A stretch of DNA of 64,000 nucleotides, taken from contig NC_071336.1 of assembly GCF_027744825.2 (NCBI RefSeq), forward strand, positions 13,481,501 to 13,545,500. Reading direction: 5' to 3'. Position numbers and translations under genes: made by a program. Under the pieces are notes generated by a model. That model was given only the letters and a program-made list of their open reading frames with translations, was not told where the DNA came from and did not search any database. Below are positions 1 through 12,700 of this stretch, one piece after another. The DNA is from Synchiropus splendidus (Eukaryota > Chordata > Actinopteri > Syngnathiformes > Callionymidae). Position 1 is the first letter of the stretch. Every line of letters begins with the position of its first letter.

Positions 1-3000
1 AGTTGCACATATAGAAGTACACAAATTCAATTTTGTACTGTCTTGTCAGTTTAATGAAGCATTCACCAGCTGGTCTGGATACAGGCATCTAAAAGAATGA
101 GTGAACAAAAAGTCAATTTGTCAAATAACACAGACCACATAATCTTCACAGCCATCCCAAATAAAAAGTAATTCAGACCACTTCTCCTTGTTTTCTGCTC
201 TCCCTGAGATCACGCTTCTTTGGTGTCTTTTCCCACAACGATCCTTCACGAACATTCAGACAGCATGTTGGGACACAGTGTCCCTCAGCAAGCCAAGATT
301 TCTGTGCAAGGAAGTAACCAAACACACATGAAGGAACTGCAGACACACACCACGGGTGTCAAAACGGACTCACACCCTGACACTCTGCGTGTCTTGGATT
401 ATAAAAGGCAATTTATTCTGATGCTTCAAATGGGATGAACATTAAAGTTGCCATCAGATTTAGATTAAGAGTGAATTCCAGTTCCTTCCTTAATCCTCAA
501 CCACCGTCTTCAACCTCAAAAATGCACGCTGCCGTGAAGTAGGACTGTCCGAATTCTCAGGAAGTGAAGTTGAGGAGCAAGACTGAGGTATGAAGTATCT
601 TCCTGAATTTTGAGATTCACCAGCACCTACCTGAGGGTTGAGGGATACCCAGAACGCTTCGCATTTGTATTTTCAGCCAATAAAAAATGGGGTTCAAAGT
701 GGCAAAGAAAGCAAGCTACAAATGTCTTTTCTTTGTCAGCGGAGATATAAATATTACAAAAAGCATTGTAGTATTGTTAATCACTCATTGTTGCATTCAT
801 TTTTTGTTTTTTTGTGGAGGTTCCTCTGAATCGACAGACTGAACGCTGCTTTTGTGTAAATTCTGCCCCCACAGTCTGAGGAAGTAGCTGCATTTTAGGG
901 GCGTCCCATTCTAACTCATGTGTAGGCCTGAACACTTTCTTGAGGGTGACTGAGCTGGAGGGTTATGGGTTGAGAAATAAGGGCGGAATTCACCCAAGCA
1001 TTGATGATCACTTTCATATTAACATCGGAACACCTTACTTTTGGCGACAGAGACAGGAGGAAGCAAACGTGACAAAGCATGACGCAGCAAACCCTATTGA
1101 CATCCAAGTGGTTATTGAAAAGGCAGGTCATAGCCGAGCGAAGATGTCAACATAGCTTTGTGTCGATGACACACCTCCTTTAAGTGCCACTCTGTTTTGA
1201 AGCATGAGCGTCACTAAGTTGTGTTCAACGTGGACTCTTGTCACTTTGAAGAAGGTGCAGCACTTGAAGAACATGAGAAGGCAATACATATTGAAGGCAC
1301 ACAGTTGAAAGGGCAGGAGTTAAGTGCCATTCAAGGTTACCATCCTGTTTTGAGATGCAGGAGACTCAAGTGCGTGGCTGGTTCAGTGAATGTACCCACG
1401 TGGAAGGGAAAGATGCTGTTAATTCTAACAGCGCACAGCAATTACAAAAGATCAACATTTACAACTGAACCGACAGCGACTCTCTCCTTCAAAGTCTCTT
1501 CAAGTCGAAGATGAACCTGTTGATCTCAAGCGTCTTCCAAAGGCATAACTGCGTCTTCAAGTAGTAGTTTATGACTCATGTCATGTATGGAATGCACAGT
1601 TTTAGTGTCACTTCCAAATATCACTGCGGGAACAGGGCGTAGCAACAATTGCTGCGCAGAAGAACTCCAGAGGGAATCAGGGAGATACACTGTTGGAAAA
1701 CATGACGGATAAACAGTCTTAACATTTCACTAATGGAATTCAAATGTTTTGTTTTTAGCCCCAAAACTAGAGGGAAATGGAGAGCAAGAGAGTCAATCGC
1801 TGAGCTCGCTGAGCATTCATCTACAATGGAGTGGATCATATGGGGTTGAGACTAAAGTCACTAAGTTGCACACACCTTTCTATGCTTTACACGACCATCC
1901 ACTTGGGAGCAGACGCAAACATCCATGTAAAGGGAAGCCAATGGAGTGCCATCTGAAATCCAAATAGTTGTTTAAATTCAAGTTCTCCCTTCAGTTACTA
2001 GGAGTTCAATGAGGGCCCTCGAAGGACTTCCAAAAGGGACACGTGAGCATCACAAGAGGGCAAATTTCAGCTCATTCTCTAACTGTTTCTATTGGAAGGA
2101 CACTACTTTTATGTACGTTAGATCATTTTTTTTTATTTTTTTTTATCCGTCGCTACAGAGTTCAGTCCAAGGGCTTTTTGTGTTTGAAACACTAATACAG
2201 TTCAATTTGCGTTTAGAGGTCAATTCAAAACCCTATGCAATTTGTTACCTGTCCCCACACATTGAGATGAAGTCTACCGGTGATCGTTGTGTGTGTGTTG
2301 CGCGTTGTGATAGTTCCATAGCATGAGGTTTCTGCCTCACCGTGGATCAAGAATCACTTCCTCCTGGTCAGAAATCTTGTGGGATCACACGTGATAAAAT
2401 GAGGTAGAACCACCTCAACGAAAACCCAACTCATAACATGAAATGTGATTTTATTTTTTTACAGGAAGACACATCATTACATAATGACAGTGTGACATTT
2501 GCCTCTCGCCCAGCCAGAATGTGCCTCCTGGACACTTTTTATCGCCATGAATTCAATAAACATCCTCCTCGGCTTCCTTGTTTCTCTGTCAGATCACTTC
2601 TTGAGTTGGTCCTGTTCCACTCTACATCACAGTACGCGTTGGGAATTCCGTAACTAATTTAACATGTTTAACATTTACGATTTTTGACCCAACCATTTTC
2701 AGAGCTGGACACATTCACTCGCAACACTCCCCATACACAAGGATTATCTCATCAGATAATCTATAACAGTTCCGTTCATTGGGGTTTACCTCCCATCCTT
2801 GGTTGAGAAGGAGCAATATTGGGCCAAAAAGCGTTGTAATGTGTGTGGCCGCCTTATATACCTTTCCCCACCTGAGACTTTTCATTCCCACCATCTGTTC
2901 CATGCAGTTGGCACTGGATGATTTTGGCCTTCCATCCGTGCAATAGCATTTTAATGGGACGTGTTTTATTCTGAGATTTCATGCTCTTGGCATATTTTGA

Positions 3001-3424
3001 TCTGTAACCTCAAGGACTTTGTGATGGTTTGTCTTGTGTGTGGTCTGAGTGTCCTTCCTGTCGGTGCTTGTCGTTCTTTGCAGAGGCGCTGGTCATGTTT
3101 CTTCAATTTCCTGCCTTTTATTTCTCCTCTGTGCTGACGTTACCAGTGACATTTAAACCGCTTCAGTTCTGAGCGTTTGTCAAGTTTTCAATCATTTTAA
3201 TCATTATTACCAAATGCTGTTATTAATAATAATATTATATTATAAGTAACATATGCCAGATTCTGCTGTCATATGAAGCTGGATCCATTATTCTATATAT
3301 TGCAAGTACACTGGATTCATTCACAAAATCTAAATAGAACTTTTCATTTTGCACAAGTCTTGTGTGTAGGCACTTGTGTTCCTTCTAGACATTGTCATGT
3401 CTTCCTTTGTTTCCTCCCACTTCA
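1..3424. other. no gene recognised
   Basis: Many short ORFs (up to about 105 codons) but none with recognisable domains, and none of the intron signals checked links them. Small homopolymer T runs at about 2130-2150. Probably intergenic. Confidence 0.5.
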
Positions 3425-3555
3425 AATCCAGCTGTGGTCCTCTGGACCTGGGTGGAATTTGCATGTTCTCCCTGTGTCTGTATGGGTTTACTCCAGGTAC
3501 TCCGGTTTCCTACCACAGCCCAAAGGCCGCTGGGATAGGCTCCAGCACTCCGTTA
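3425..3555 (+). repeat. common fish interspersed repeat fragment
   Basis: Contains ggaatttgcatgttctccct, actccggtttcctaccacag and gggataggctccagcac, the well-known core of a high-copy fish dispersed repeat. The short ORFs here are repeat-derived. Confidence 0.75.
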
Positions 3556-4764
3556 ACTGAAGATGTGCGTTGTGTGTGTAAAATGTACTGGTACTTGGTT
3601 CCTGTTTTACTCTTTCTCTCACCATCTGAGAGACTTCTGACCTCCACATTATCTTCTGTTTTATACTGTTGCTCCATGTGTTTTTTTGACCCGTTTCTTG
3701 AGCGAGTGCTTCCTACAATGTGTTTCTGTTCTTGTTTTATTTCTTACATGTTCTTGATTCTGCTGTTTGACTCCGTTTTCAGATTCCTGGTTCGGTGATG
3801 CCCTCGGCTCTCCTTATTGTCACTTTATTTGGATTCGCTAAACTGCTTAATTTTATTTCCTTGTGTCCTTGGAGTCTCTCTGAAGTCCACATAACCATAT
3901 GCACTTGTTCCGCTTTGTTCAGTTCCTCACACAGTGTCCCTAGTTGATAGATCAACCTTTTGAAAACAAAGTACGTTGGTCAATCATCAGTTCTGCACTC
4001 AGAGGTGTAGGAATACAAAACAAAGGTGGCTCAAAGAGTTTTGTTCGACAAGCACTCATGTTTTCATCCATCTCAGGAAGTGAAGCAAAGCAATGTCCAA
4101 TTTATACTTGCCAACTGTGTGGGGTTCATTCCCATCTGAGTGCAGTCTAGTTAAACTGGCTTCAATATTCCGAAATATTCTGGATACCATCCTCCCTGAA
4201 GACCAAACACATTCTCAGCTCCTCACACTCCCGAGGTAAAATGAGAGCTGTCCAAGTTGAGGCTCGACAGCTCCACTGGTCCAGACCACATTCGCCCTGG
4301 GGTACTGAAGGATCGTGCCCGTGAGCTTGCCAAGATTTTCCAAATCATTCTGCGTTGGAACAATGCAGGGGAATCTCCCCAGTACTCAGGCCAGCGGCAC
4401 TAACGTCATACGCGTGAAGGCATTTCAGAGGTTCCAATAGACGGTGATGCGGCAACCCATGGCACTGTCTGCTCCTTTATACAGAGTTCGACTCCAAATT
4501 TCAGCCATCACAGTCACACTATGGTGGGCAGTTCTAAGATGACCCCACCAACAGAGCGGAAACAGCTGGAGCGAAAAAAAACAGTTAATACTGAAGACCA
4601 ATAAGACCAAGAGGTTCATGTGGAGGACGAGGATGAGAGGAAGACCAGGGATGAAATTGAGATGAACCCAGAGAGTCAGAAGCTGAAGCCTTATGTTAGA
4701 ATAGCAGGAGAGGGAGAGAAGGAAAGAGGCACACAGCTTGATCCTCCTCAGGGTGTGGTGGGCA

Positions 4765-4885
4765 GATGAGGCTTCATGGAACAGAGTCCTCTTGTTCAGA
4801 CATCAGTAGGTGGCACTCTCAATTTAAAAATAAATTGAGATTTCAATTATATTGGTTTTTCAAATTCTAAGATTTCAGAGAGCTC
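4765..4885 (+). repeat. inverted-repeat family member (copy A)
   Basis: Starts gatgaggcttcatggaac and carries cagtaggtggcactctc, as in copy B at 6940. The right half is diverged. A probable non-autonomous DNA transposon (MITE). Confidence 0.55.
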
Positions 4886-5194
4886 ATTCTTGATCAGCTG
4901 TTGGTCTCCAATGAGATGGTCAGTGTTAGGAACACTGGTGCATTCAAGTCACGTCTGAGCTCCCGAGTTGGCAAGACTAAAACAATGTTGAATGAAGAGC
5001 AACACAGTCTGGCACCACAGACACATGCAAGTTGTTTTGTCGATGTTATTGAATGCTGTGTTTTATGAAGACATGTTTTCAGTTTTTTTTAAACAGCAGT
5101 GACACACAGAGCTACAGCGAAAGATGCCAAACAAGTCAGTGATGACCCTGAAAATGTTTTTTCTGACCCCATCCAAATAGTCTTGTTATCGACA

Positions 5195-5211
5195 AGACAG
5201 ACAGACAGACG
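5195..5211 (+). repeat. (GACA)n microsatellite, short
   Basis: Four GACA units at the start of a G/A-rich run. Confidence 0.85.
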
Positions 5212-6939
5212 GGCAGGCGAAACGTATCAATATGATGAATGATCTGTTCTGATAAAACTCTAAATAGCAAAGTCACAGCATTTATTTGGGCAACGCTCTT
5301 ACGCAGGTGTATCATGTAGTTGACAGCCTTGTGTTGCGCACAGAGATAAAACAAAGTTGCAGTGAAATGGCACATGATTCAACTACTGATAATTAAATAT
5401 TGAAGGTTTTCAGTCGCATCTCTCAAACACCAAGTTTGCTAAATATTCATAATATTGTGGCAGTCCATCAGTGATGATTCACTTCTCCCTGCTGTTTTCA
5501 GTTTTGACACTTGAGGATGTTTTATTTGTTCACAATGTGGATCAAATCATACGTTGCTTGTAACAAAAAGGGTTTGGATGAGCAGTGTTCAGAGAGGAGA
5601 GCAGGGTGCTGTGCTGTGTCTGGCTGGAGGGGAACGCACGAAAGAATCAGCTCAAGAGAGCAGGCTACATACATGAAAGAGCCACTCACCTCCACAGCTG
5701 GCAGACTGAACTGCCCCTGCTGAGTGGAGGAAGTTCTGGAGCTTCAGCTGGGAACACACACATTGTAATACAGCTTGAGCACAGAGAAGATGAAAAGCTG
5801 CAGGCCTCATTTTGTGCCTGAGCGTCACGTGAAGCTTCTCCATGAATATGAACAAAGATGGCAAAGTCTTCATTGGTGAAGTCAACTTTGGTCCAACACA
5901 TTTTCGAGACAGTGCATCTCAATTAACTCTCTTAAAGTCGGAGCAGTATCCCAGCTTTGGCGAGAAAAGCTCTCAAGGGAGCCACACATGGAGCTGGCCA
6001 ACACACAATAAATAACACACTGTTGCCCCAACCCTTTTGTGCTTAAAAGAGAAGAAGAACTTGTGGGAAAGTTAAAGGGGACCACCGAAAGGTGTGTTGA
6101 TTTCAAACATGTGAGAAGCGAAGTCGCTGCTTTTGTTAGCTGTCATAGCGTTTTATCACACGACTGCGGTGCTGGGATCGTGAAGTAAAAGTCAGACGTA
6201 TTCTTGTCTGGCGCTCAGGCCCAGAACAATCACATGAAAATAAAAAAAATGAAAGTAAATTCTTCTTCACTTTAAATTCAACCTGTGAAGGATGTTGAAA
6301 GAAGTACAAGTCATAATAGTCCATTTCCGTCCGAGCTGCACACCTGCAAATGCAACAGAGTGCCAACTCTCATCGACTTCTCCTCAGATTCTATTTCAAT
6401 AATGTCTTCCTTGCAGGCTCAGGAAAACACTCAACGGCTTTTCCTGACCAACATCTGTTGTTTGGAAAATAATTGTGTGTTTGAAGCTCCCATCACCCTG
6501 AAAACCAATATTTATGGGTCTTAAATACCACTGTAGTGGTGAACTGAAAAGGTTTCCAAATGTTTGCAGGGCGCAACTCAAACACTGGCCATCAAGCGCT
6601 TTTACAAGTCATCCAGTGGAGATTAGTGAGAACGCTCGACTGACCGCAACACTCCAGTGGATATGGTTGCGCTACATGATGGAAACAAAGCTCACATGTG
6701 CAGACCTCAACAAATAAGAAAGCTGTAAACACAACCCAGAGCTCTAGAATATTGCATTCCTGTTGCAGATGTTTATTCAGGATCTTTACAAAGTGATACC
6801 CAAAGATGAATTTAGATGGAGGATTAGTGAGGAGGAAAATAATTTGTAAAATACTTAGCAGCCTGAGAAGCTCACCCTGTACGGCCGTGGTTAATGGACC
6901 GCTTCAACAGCCGTTTCTATTGAAGATTGCTGCTGGGCA

Positions 6940-7093
6940 GATGAGGCTTCATGAAACACTGTCCTCATTTCCGGAGCCCACTAGATGGCACCCTCTGCTT
7001 CAAGATCTTAGGATATGAGCAACCATTCCAATGAAGCATTGGAAATGACATTTAAAGTGAGCTCTGAAAATGACAACACAGTTTCATGAAGCC
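6940..7093 (+). repeat. inverted-repeat family member (copy B, best preserved)
   Basis: About 154 bp bounded by gatgaggcttcatgaaac on the left and its inverted form gtttcatgaagcc on the right. The middle contains cccactagatggcaccctct and gagctctgaaaatgacaaca. The terminal inverted repeats and small size fit a MITE; the superfamily is not settled. Confidence 0.65.
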
Positions 7094-8739
7094 CAAACAA
7101 GACAAGATCAGATCTCGGGATGAAAACAATGCACTTCATTTTCAATTTCATAACATGAACAATTCTTTTCTCAGGATCACGGGATCTAAAGACTTATATT
7201 GTGCTATGACTATACGCATGCATTCATTTCATTCTTTGTGCCGAACCAGCTCCAACACCGCTCTGCTCAGGCCTCATATATTGTCCCTACAGCTCTGTGT
7301 GAAACGTGTCCGAGTGTGACTTAACTCAGTACCAACAGCTACTTCAGGGTCAAGGCTGAAATATGTTTTTCTGCTGAATGAAACAGCATCCAACAGAGAT
7401 TTCATCCGGACCAGAACGAAGCGCTGAGACGCTGCAGCCTTGTGCTCTCTGTTGCCACTGGGATGTTGATGGTAGCTATTTTTAAATGATCGATGAGGCC
7501 AGTTAGATTTTAAGGACTGTGGAGTGAAAATCAAAAAAAGGTTTATATTTCTGTCGAGGTTGAATGAATTTGACAGTTGGCCAATGCTCACGGGGAAATT
7601 CAAACCATAAACACGCCCCTTAAGGAAGTGAGGACAGGCAAACTGCTCTCTCTTTGTTAGATTTTGGCATCTCCTGCGAGCAGTGTGATAACTCACAAAC
7701 GGTCCGGTCGTCCACTTCTTCAAAGCAATGTTTAAGTTTCATGTTAGCCATGTAGCGTCACCACTCATATTTCACTGGACTTCATTCAAGTGTGCTCCTT
7801 AGAAAAGTAGTCCTGAAGTGTTGAGCCTTGTGTGTGGCCAAAACGTGTGTTTGAGAAAAGCAGATGGGAAAAGAAAAGCGTATCTTTGATTATTTCCAGA
7901 GCTTTCAGTTTATAAGGTCACTAGTCCGTTCCAAACCTGTATCCAATATTTTTCCAAAAGCTGCATCTATCCTGACCAGGCCATACTTGGAATCCAGTGG
8001 AGCTGGCAAAACAGTCAACGAAGTGATGCAAGTTGTGTTACTCGCTCAGTCATTCACAGTTGACAGTCTAGAAAGGTATGAGTTTAAAAAATGGGTCAAA
8101 GAACAGATCAAATGGAGTTCTGTTGTACAGTAAGACTTTTCAACATCAATACGCAACTTTTTTTTCCTTTTCTGGATTTTACAGTCATTGGGGCTGAAAT
8201 ATGATGGGTGAAATGAAACACGCAAATCTGTTGAGCACATGCTGAACTATGCACAACTGAGGATTTTACCAAAGAGGCGTCCAAATCTATCTCAGCTTAC
8301 ACACCTAAATATACAGTAATAATGCACAAGAATACGTCACTGGAAATGGGTTCCAGCATCAGTCCTGATAAATGATGAAAACAAACTCAGCAATATTTTG
8401 AAGACAGATCATGTGAATATAGACTCAGAAAATGAGATATAGGTGTATTATTTGCATTAAATCAGTCAATATGCTGTTTCCACCCGATACTGTTGCTGGA
8501 GCTCTGTGCTGCAGATGAGACCACCTGTTGAGGCGGAGCTCTGGGAACAGAGTAGCAGTGGTGAGATAGTGGTGGAAAATCCTGGCCTGGAACACACACG
8601 GGCAAAAACAGTGCATTGACTGCTCGAATGTAGATAAAACGCCAGGAATTTCAGGTTTCTTGGCTCAGAGCACATGAAAAAAAGAAGCAGCTTACAGTCC
8701 AGGCATTATGGTAGTAGACTGCTCTAAAGCAATTACTTG

Positions 8740-9370
8740 TACATCTTTTCCTGTTAGGGGTGACCACCTCCTTGGACAAGGATGTTGGACGAACATGTGA
8801 TTTTGCTTCACCATTTGGAGGGAGCTAGCTCATACAGTATGAGGGATATTGAAAAGTTTTGATCCTTACACAGAAGGAATATGACACTTGGTTTCATACT
8901 GCTTACTTTAATTTTCAGCATGGTCCCCTTCCAACTCCATAAACCTGTCGCAACAATGATCATCTTGGTCACCTAAACAACACCCCAGTCCAATCCTCAC
9001 TACACTCCTCAAATTTCTGGCTCTGAAGATGTTTTTTTCAGCGTGGGTGAGAGGTGGAAGTCACTGAGGGCAAAGTCTGGAGAGTGAGGCGGGCGAGGTG
9101 GAACCCACGCTGTGGACTGACGTGCGTCTCTTCTGCAAAGTGTAGTGACCAAACAATTGCAGCCACCTGCAGGATCCTACATGGAAACAGTAGCAAAGAC
9201 ATTGATAAATTTACAAGAAATGACAATCCACAAAAAAATAGTCTTGTTGATACACTCTAATCTGAATCTGCACCTCCGTCGAGTCGCCAGCCACAATTTG
9301 ACACTTCAACACTGTCTCATCCATCCTGGGGTTAATAATCTTCTCCGGCGTGTTTATGTTTACTGTTGAA
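8740..9370 (-). pseudogene. mariner-like transposase relic
   Basis: The minus strand around 9110-9030 reads TAWVPPRPPHSPDFALSDFH then LSPTLKK, close to the mariner/Tc motif HPPYSPDLAPSDFHLFP-LK. Downstream, frame-broken pieces such as ELEGDHAEN and KLFNIPHTV fit the C-terminal end of such a transposase. The upstream half is not recognisable. Confidence 0.5.
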
Positions 9371-9746
9371 GCGAGAGGAAAACGTGCCCTTTTAATTATA
9401 CACTCATCTATTTTCAGGGTGAATCTTTGTGCGCAAGAAGCCTCCAGATGTATTCCATATCCATCACTGACAAGTCATTTATGATTTCCACATTGCATAT
9501 TTGGAAGTGGAGCAGAAAGTGATTTGGGTCAAGAGGTTACGTCCCCATCTAATTGGGAATCAAACGGACGGGCTGTGTGAGAATCCTCCGAAACAAAGTG
9601 CCTGTTCTCACAGGAAGGGATTGTTTTGGTAAAAATCCACTTTGGAGATTAGATGTTCTCCGCTGACCTCTTTTTACATTGTCAGGACTGTTGGCTTTAA
9701 CTGTGAAGAGGCGTCACCATAGGAGCATATTAGAAACACAAGCAGC

Positions 9747-9771
9747 TGTAAATACTTTATTTTTGTACATA
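9747..9771 (+). promoter_or_regulatory. pair of Pumilio-type elements (UGUANAUA)
   Basis: TGTAAATA at 9747-9754 and TGTACATA at 9764-9771 lie 9 bp apart, followed by an AT-rich stretch and cataaaa. Such pairs occur in 3'UTRs bound by Pumilio. No plus-strand gene is known to end here. Confidence 0.3.
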
Positions 9772-12700
9772 TTTTGCAACCCATAAAATGCCAACCTCCT
9801 GTTTTCCCATCGGAATTTCGGCCTCATATTGATTTTTAACTGATTTCATGGATTCACATCACTTGCACTTGCAGCAGATTGGGGCTTTAGATCCAAGTGC
9901 TGAGGACCTCAATTGAGTGAAAGCAACTGGGCTGAGTCACTGACACCCAGACAGTTGCAAAATGTGATGCCTCCTATCATTCTCCAGAATTCCAGAGAGT
10001 TTCAATACAAGCATCAAGTGTAGAATTCTGAGAAGCAACATGTCGGTATCCTACCCTCGGGTCTGTCGGTGCACATCTGGTTCCTCTCGGAGGTTCATTC
10101 AAGAACCTCCCTAGAAATTTAATTAACATAATGACTGAAATACCAGCGGAGAGAGACAAATGAGTGGTTTTCGCCAGCAGTCATTCCTCAGTTGATTCTC
10201 CTTTCAACAACCTCTGGTAGTTCCAAACTCAAGTCAAAACAAAACATGTTTTTACCTCACCCTCACTGCTGGCTGTGTCTTCAGCGTGCTGGATGAGTGG
10301 CGTCTGAAACGCCCAGTGTCAGTCCACGCTTGGATGTTTTTGGACTTTCACTCCAAAAATGCAAGCATTAAAACAGAGGTCTCCTGCGAGCCTGAAGATT
10401 GATTACAGCATCAGCAGCGCACATATCAAGCCATTGTTTTGTCATTGCTGCCATTGTCTTCCTATTTATCAAAAATGTGTTTCTCAGGTGGAGTTCCCTC
10501 ACTGTCGGTTATGAAGCTCATATGTAAGCAATACAAGCATCTGAGGCTTCTTTACACAGCTGAGTGTGAGTAACTCTGACATGTGCAAGACAACTGTGGC
10601 TCTTCAATGTGTTGAGAGGAGCCTTTTGGGGGGTTCCCAAACCTTGTCATATTGCCACCTGTGAGTCCAGCCAGAGTGGGAACTGAGTCTAAAAATACAG
10701 AGATCTATGTAGTATTCAATATTGCTCTCTTCAGCTTTGTAAAGCGGCAACAAAGGCTCTCACCAATCACCATCCTGAAGTTTTGACACCTCCTGGGAGT
10801 TGTTTCGACCAGCCATCGAACTGGGAAGGTGTGTTTTTTTTTTCCAGTACTAAAGGCTAAAAGCCTGAACATGGCTAAACCATCTCCAGGAAGTTTGCTA
10901 ATACCTCAGAAATTGGCAGCTGTTCACACAAACTCAAACAAATACAATATAAGGAAGTATATTGCAACATCTAGGTAAATGGAAAGATGTATGTTGGGGG
11001 AAAGTGTTTCCAATAATGTTCACATACCAGGTGCATGAAAGGCTCGCAATGTCTGCTGTCAATTCATCATCACTTTATTCATGGGGCTCCAAATGGATCC
11101 ATTGTCGTTGACAAATGGATTTTTGAGGAAATAAATCAGTCTGGTGAATAGCATATAATCCCACCAGGGTCCATGAAACCATTAGAGTGATATAACGTTC
11201 CTCACGTGTGGGTCTGTAAATCCACACAATACCTTGAGGCTGGTTTGTTTTAATCCCAGATGACTGGAAATACCTGAATTGGCTCAGCTAACAGGAGAGC
11301 AATAAAAGTGAGCGTTCTGTGCGGAAGAAAATGTCAAACTGTTTGCGTGGAACGTGATCAGAACATAGCTTTCTCTACAGTTAGGCATTCATTCATTTAA
11401 TGTTATTCAATTTTCAGTCTATTGTGGGGCACATAAGATGTAGACAGACCTATTTTGAGTCTTGAATTTGAGCTTGAAATACAGCAGAAGATGAGAAAAA
11501 TTCAGCAGCACTTCAGGTGCAGTCTGGCAACAGACACATAAACGAAACAGACACACAAGCAAAGCATAAAGGTGGTTTCTTCATGCCTGATGTAGTAGTC
11601 TCACACTGTCATCTGAACAGCCTTTGGACTGTCCATGACCTCGGCAGCAGCTTGGCACTTCAGTCTGAGCAACATTCGAAGTTGAATGTGATGCTACAGT
11701 ATGTCGGAAATGACAATGATGATTTACATCATCATGAATGAGCCACTCGGCAAACTCACTTAGTCATGACCTCAGGAAAACAAGTGGTGGGGTAATAAGT
11801 GTTAAAGCAAGATTCACTTTCTCATACATAGTATGTGTTTTAAGGTAATCAATATTACAAACAACAGCACTGCTTTGGGTTGATGTCAGAATAAAAGCTC
11901 AAATAAAGCCATGAGAAATGGGAACAATAATGCTGTGTGTCAGGAATTTCCAGAATATAAAGGAATAATCTGAATGTATTTTTGGTGTGAGTGAGAGGAT
12001 AAGCCCTGAAAATTCCCCGTCTGACAAGACAGATGATGTGCCTGAGGAGGCTGTTGAAGATGTTTGCAGAACAGATAAGGAGAAGTGTATATGAAGTAGG
12101 CTCAGGCTTTTGCGGAAAGACGGGCTGCATTCATGACCACAACATGGCTGAGTATGCTGTGTGCAAGACGGCGGTTACAGCTAAACCTGCCATTCCTGAA
12201 GTTGGTAAGAGATTAGAACTGATGTCCTTGGACGGAGGAAATCTCCACTTTGTTGATAAATGAAGCGCAAAATATTTATCCAGTTGAAAGGCTGTTTCCA
12301 GGCCTATCTGTTGTGAGAACAAGCAACATAATGAAGAAACAACCTTTGTTGGCGAGCAATGGAAAGACACCATTTTGAAGTGAATCACGTCTACGCACTA
12401 GAGACAGGCAGGAAGAGACAAGGTCACTTAGTACAGGCAGAGAGATGGAGCCAACAGACTGCTGACTGTTGTCTAATACTATGCAGTGGTTGTCCTGTTT
12501 ATGAAGGATCTTCTTCAACCAACACTACGGTGGATGGAGTGGTTACTGTATGTATCAGAAATTCAAGCACTACTGGCATGAAGAGCAGCTTTCAGGTGCA
12601 CACATGAATTGAAACACCAAAAGCCCTCTCATGGTTGTTCTGTGGTGTATCACGACCGACCACCCAAAAATAATGCTGTCCACAAGTAACCTCAGACTAC

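Larger units (their letters stand above)
3556..8739. other. no gene recognised (contains repeat copies A and B)
   Basis: Besides the two repeat copies I find nothing I can name. The longest ORF (minus strand, 7274-7723, 149 codons) has no family motif and probably arises by chance. Confidence 0.5.

Noticed and set aside
7274..7723. 149-codon minus-strand ORF
   Set aside because: No recognisable family, no signal peptide or helix pattern, and no neighbouring exon.
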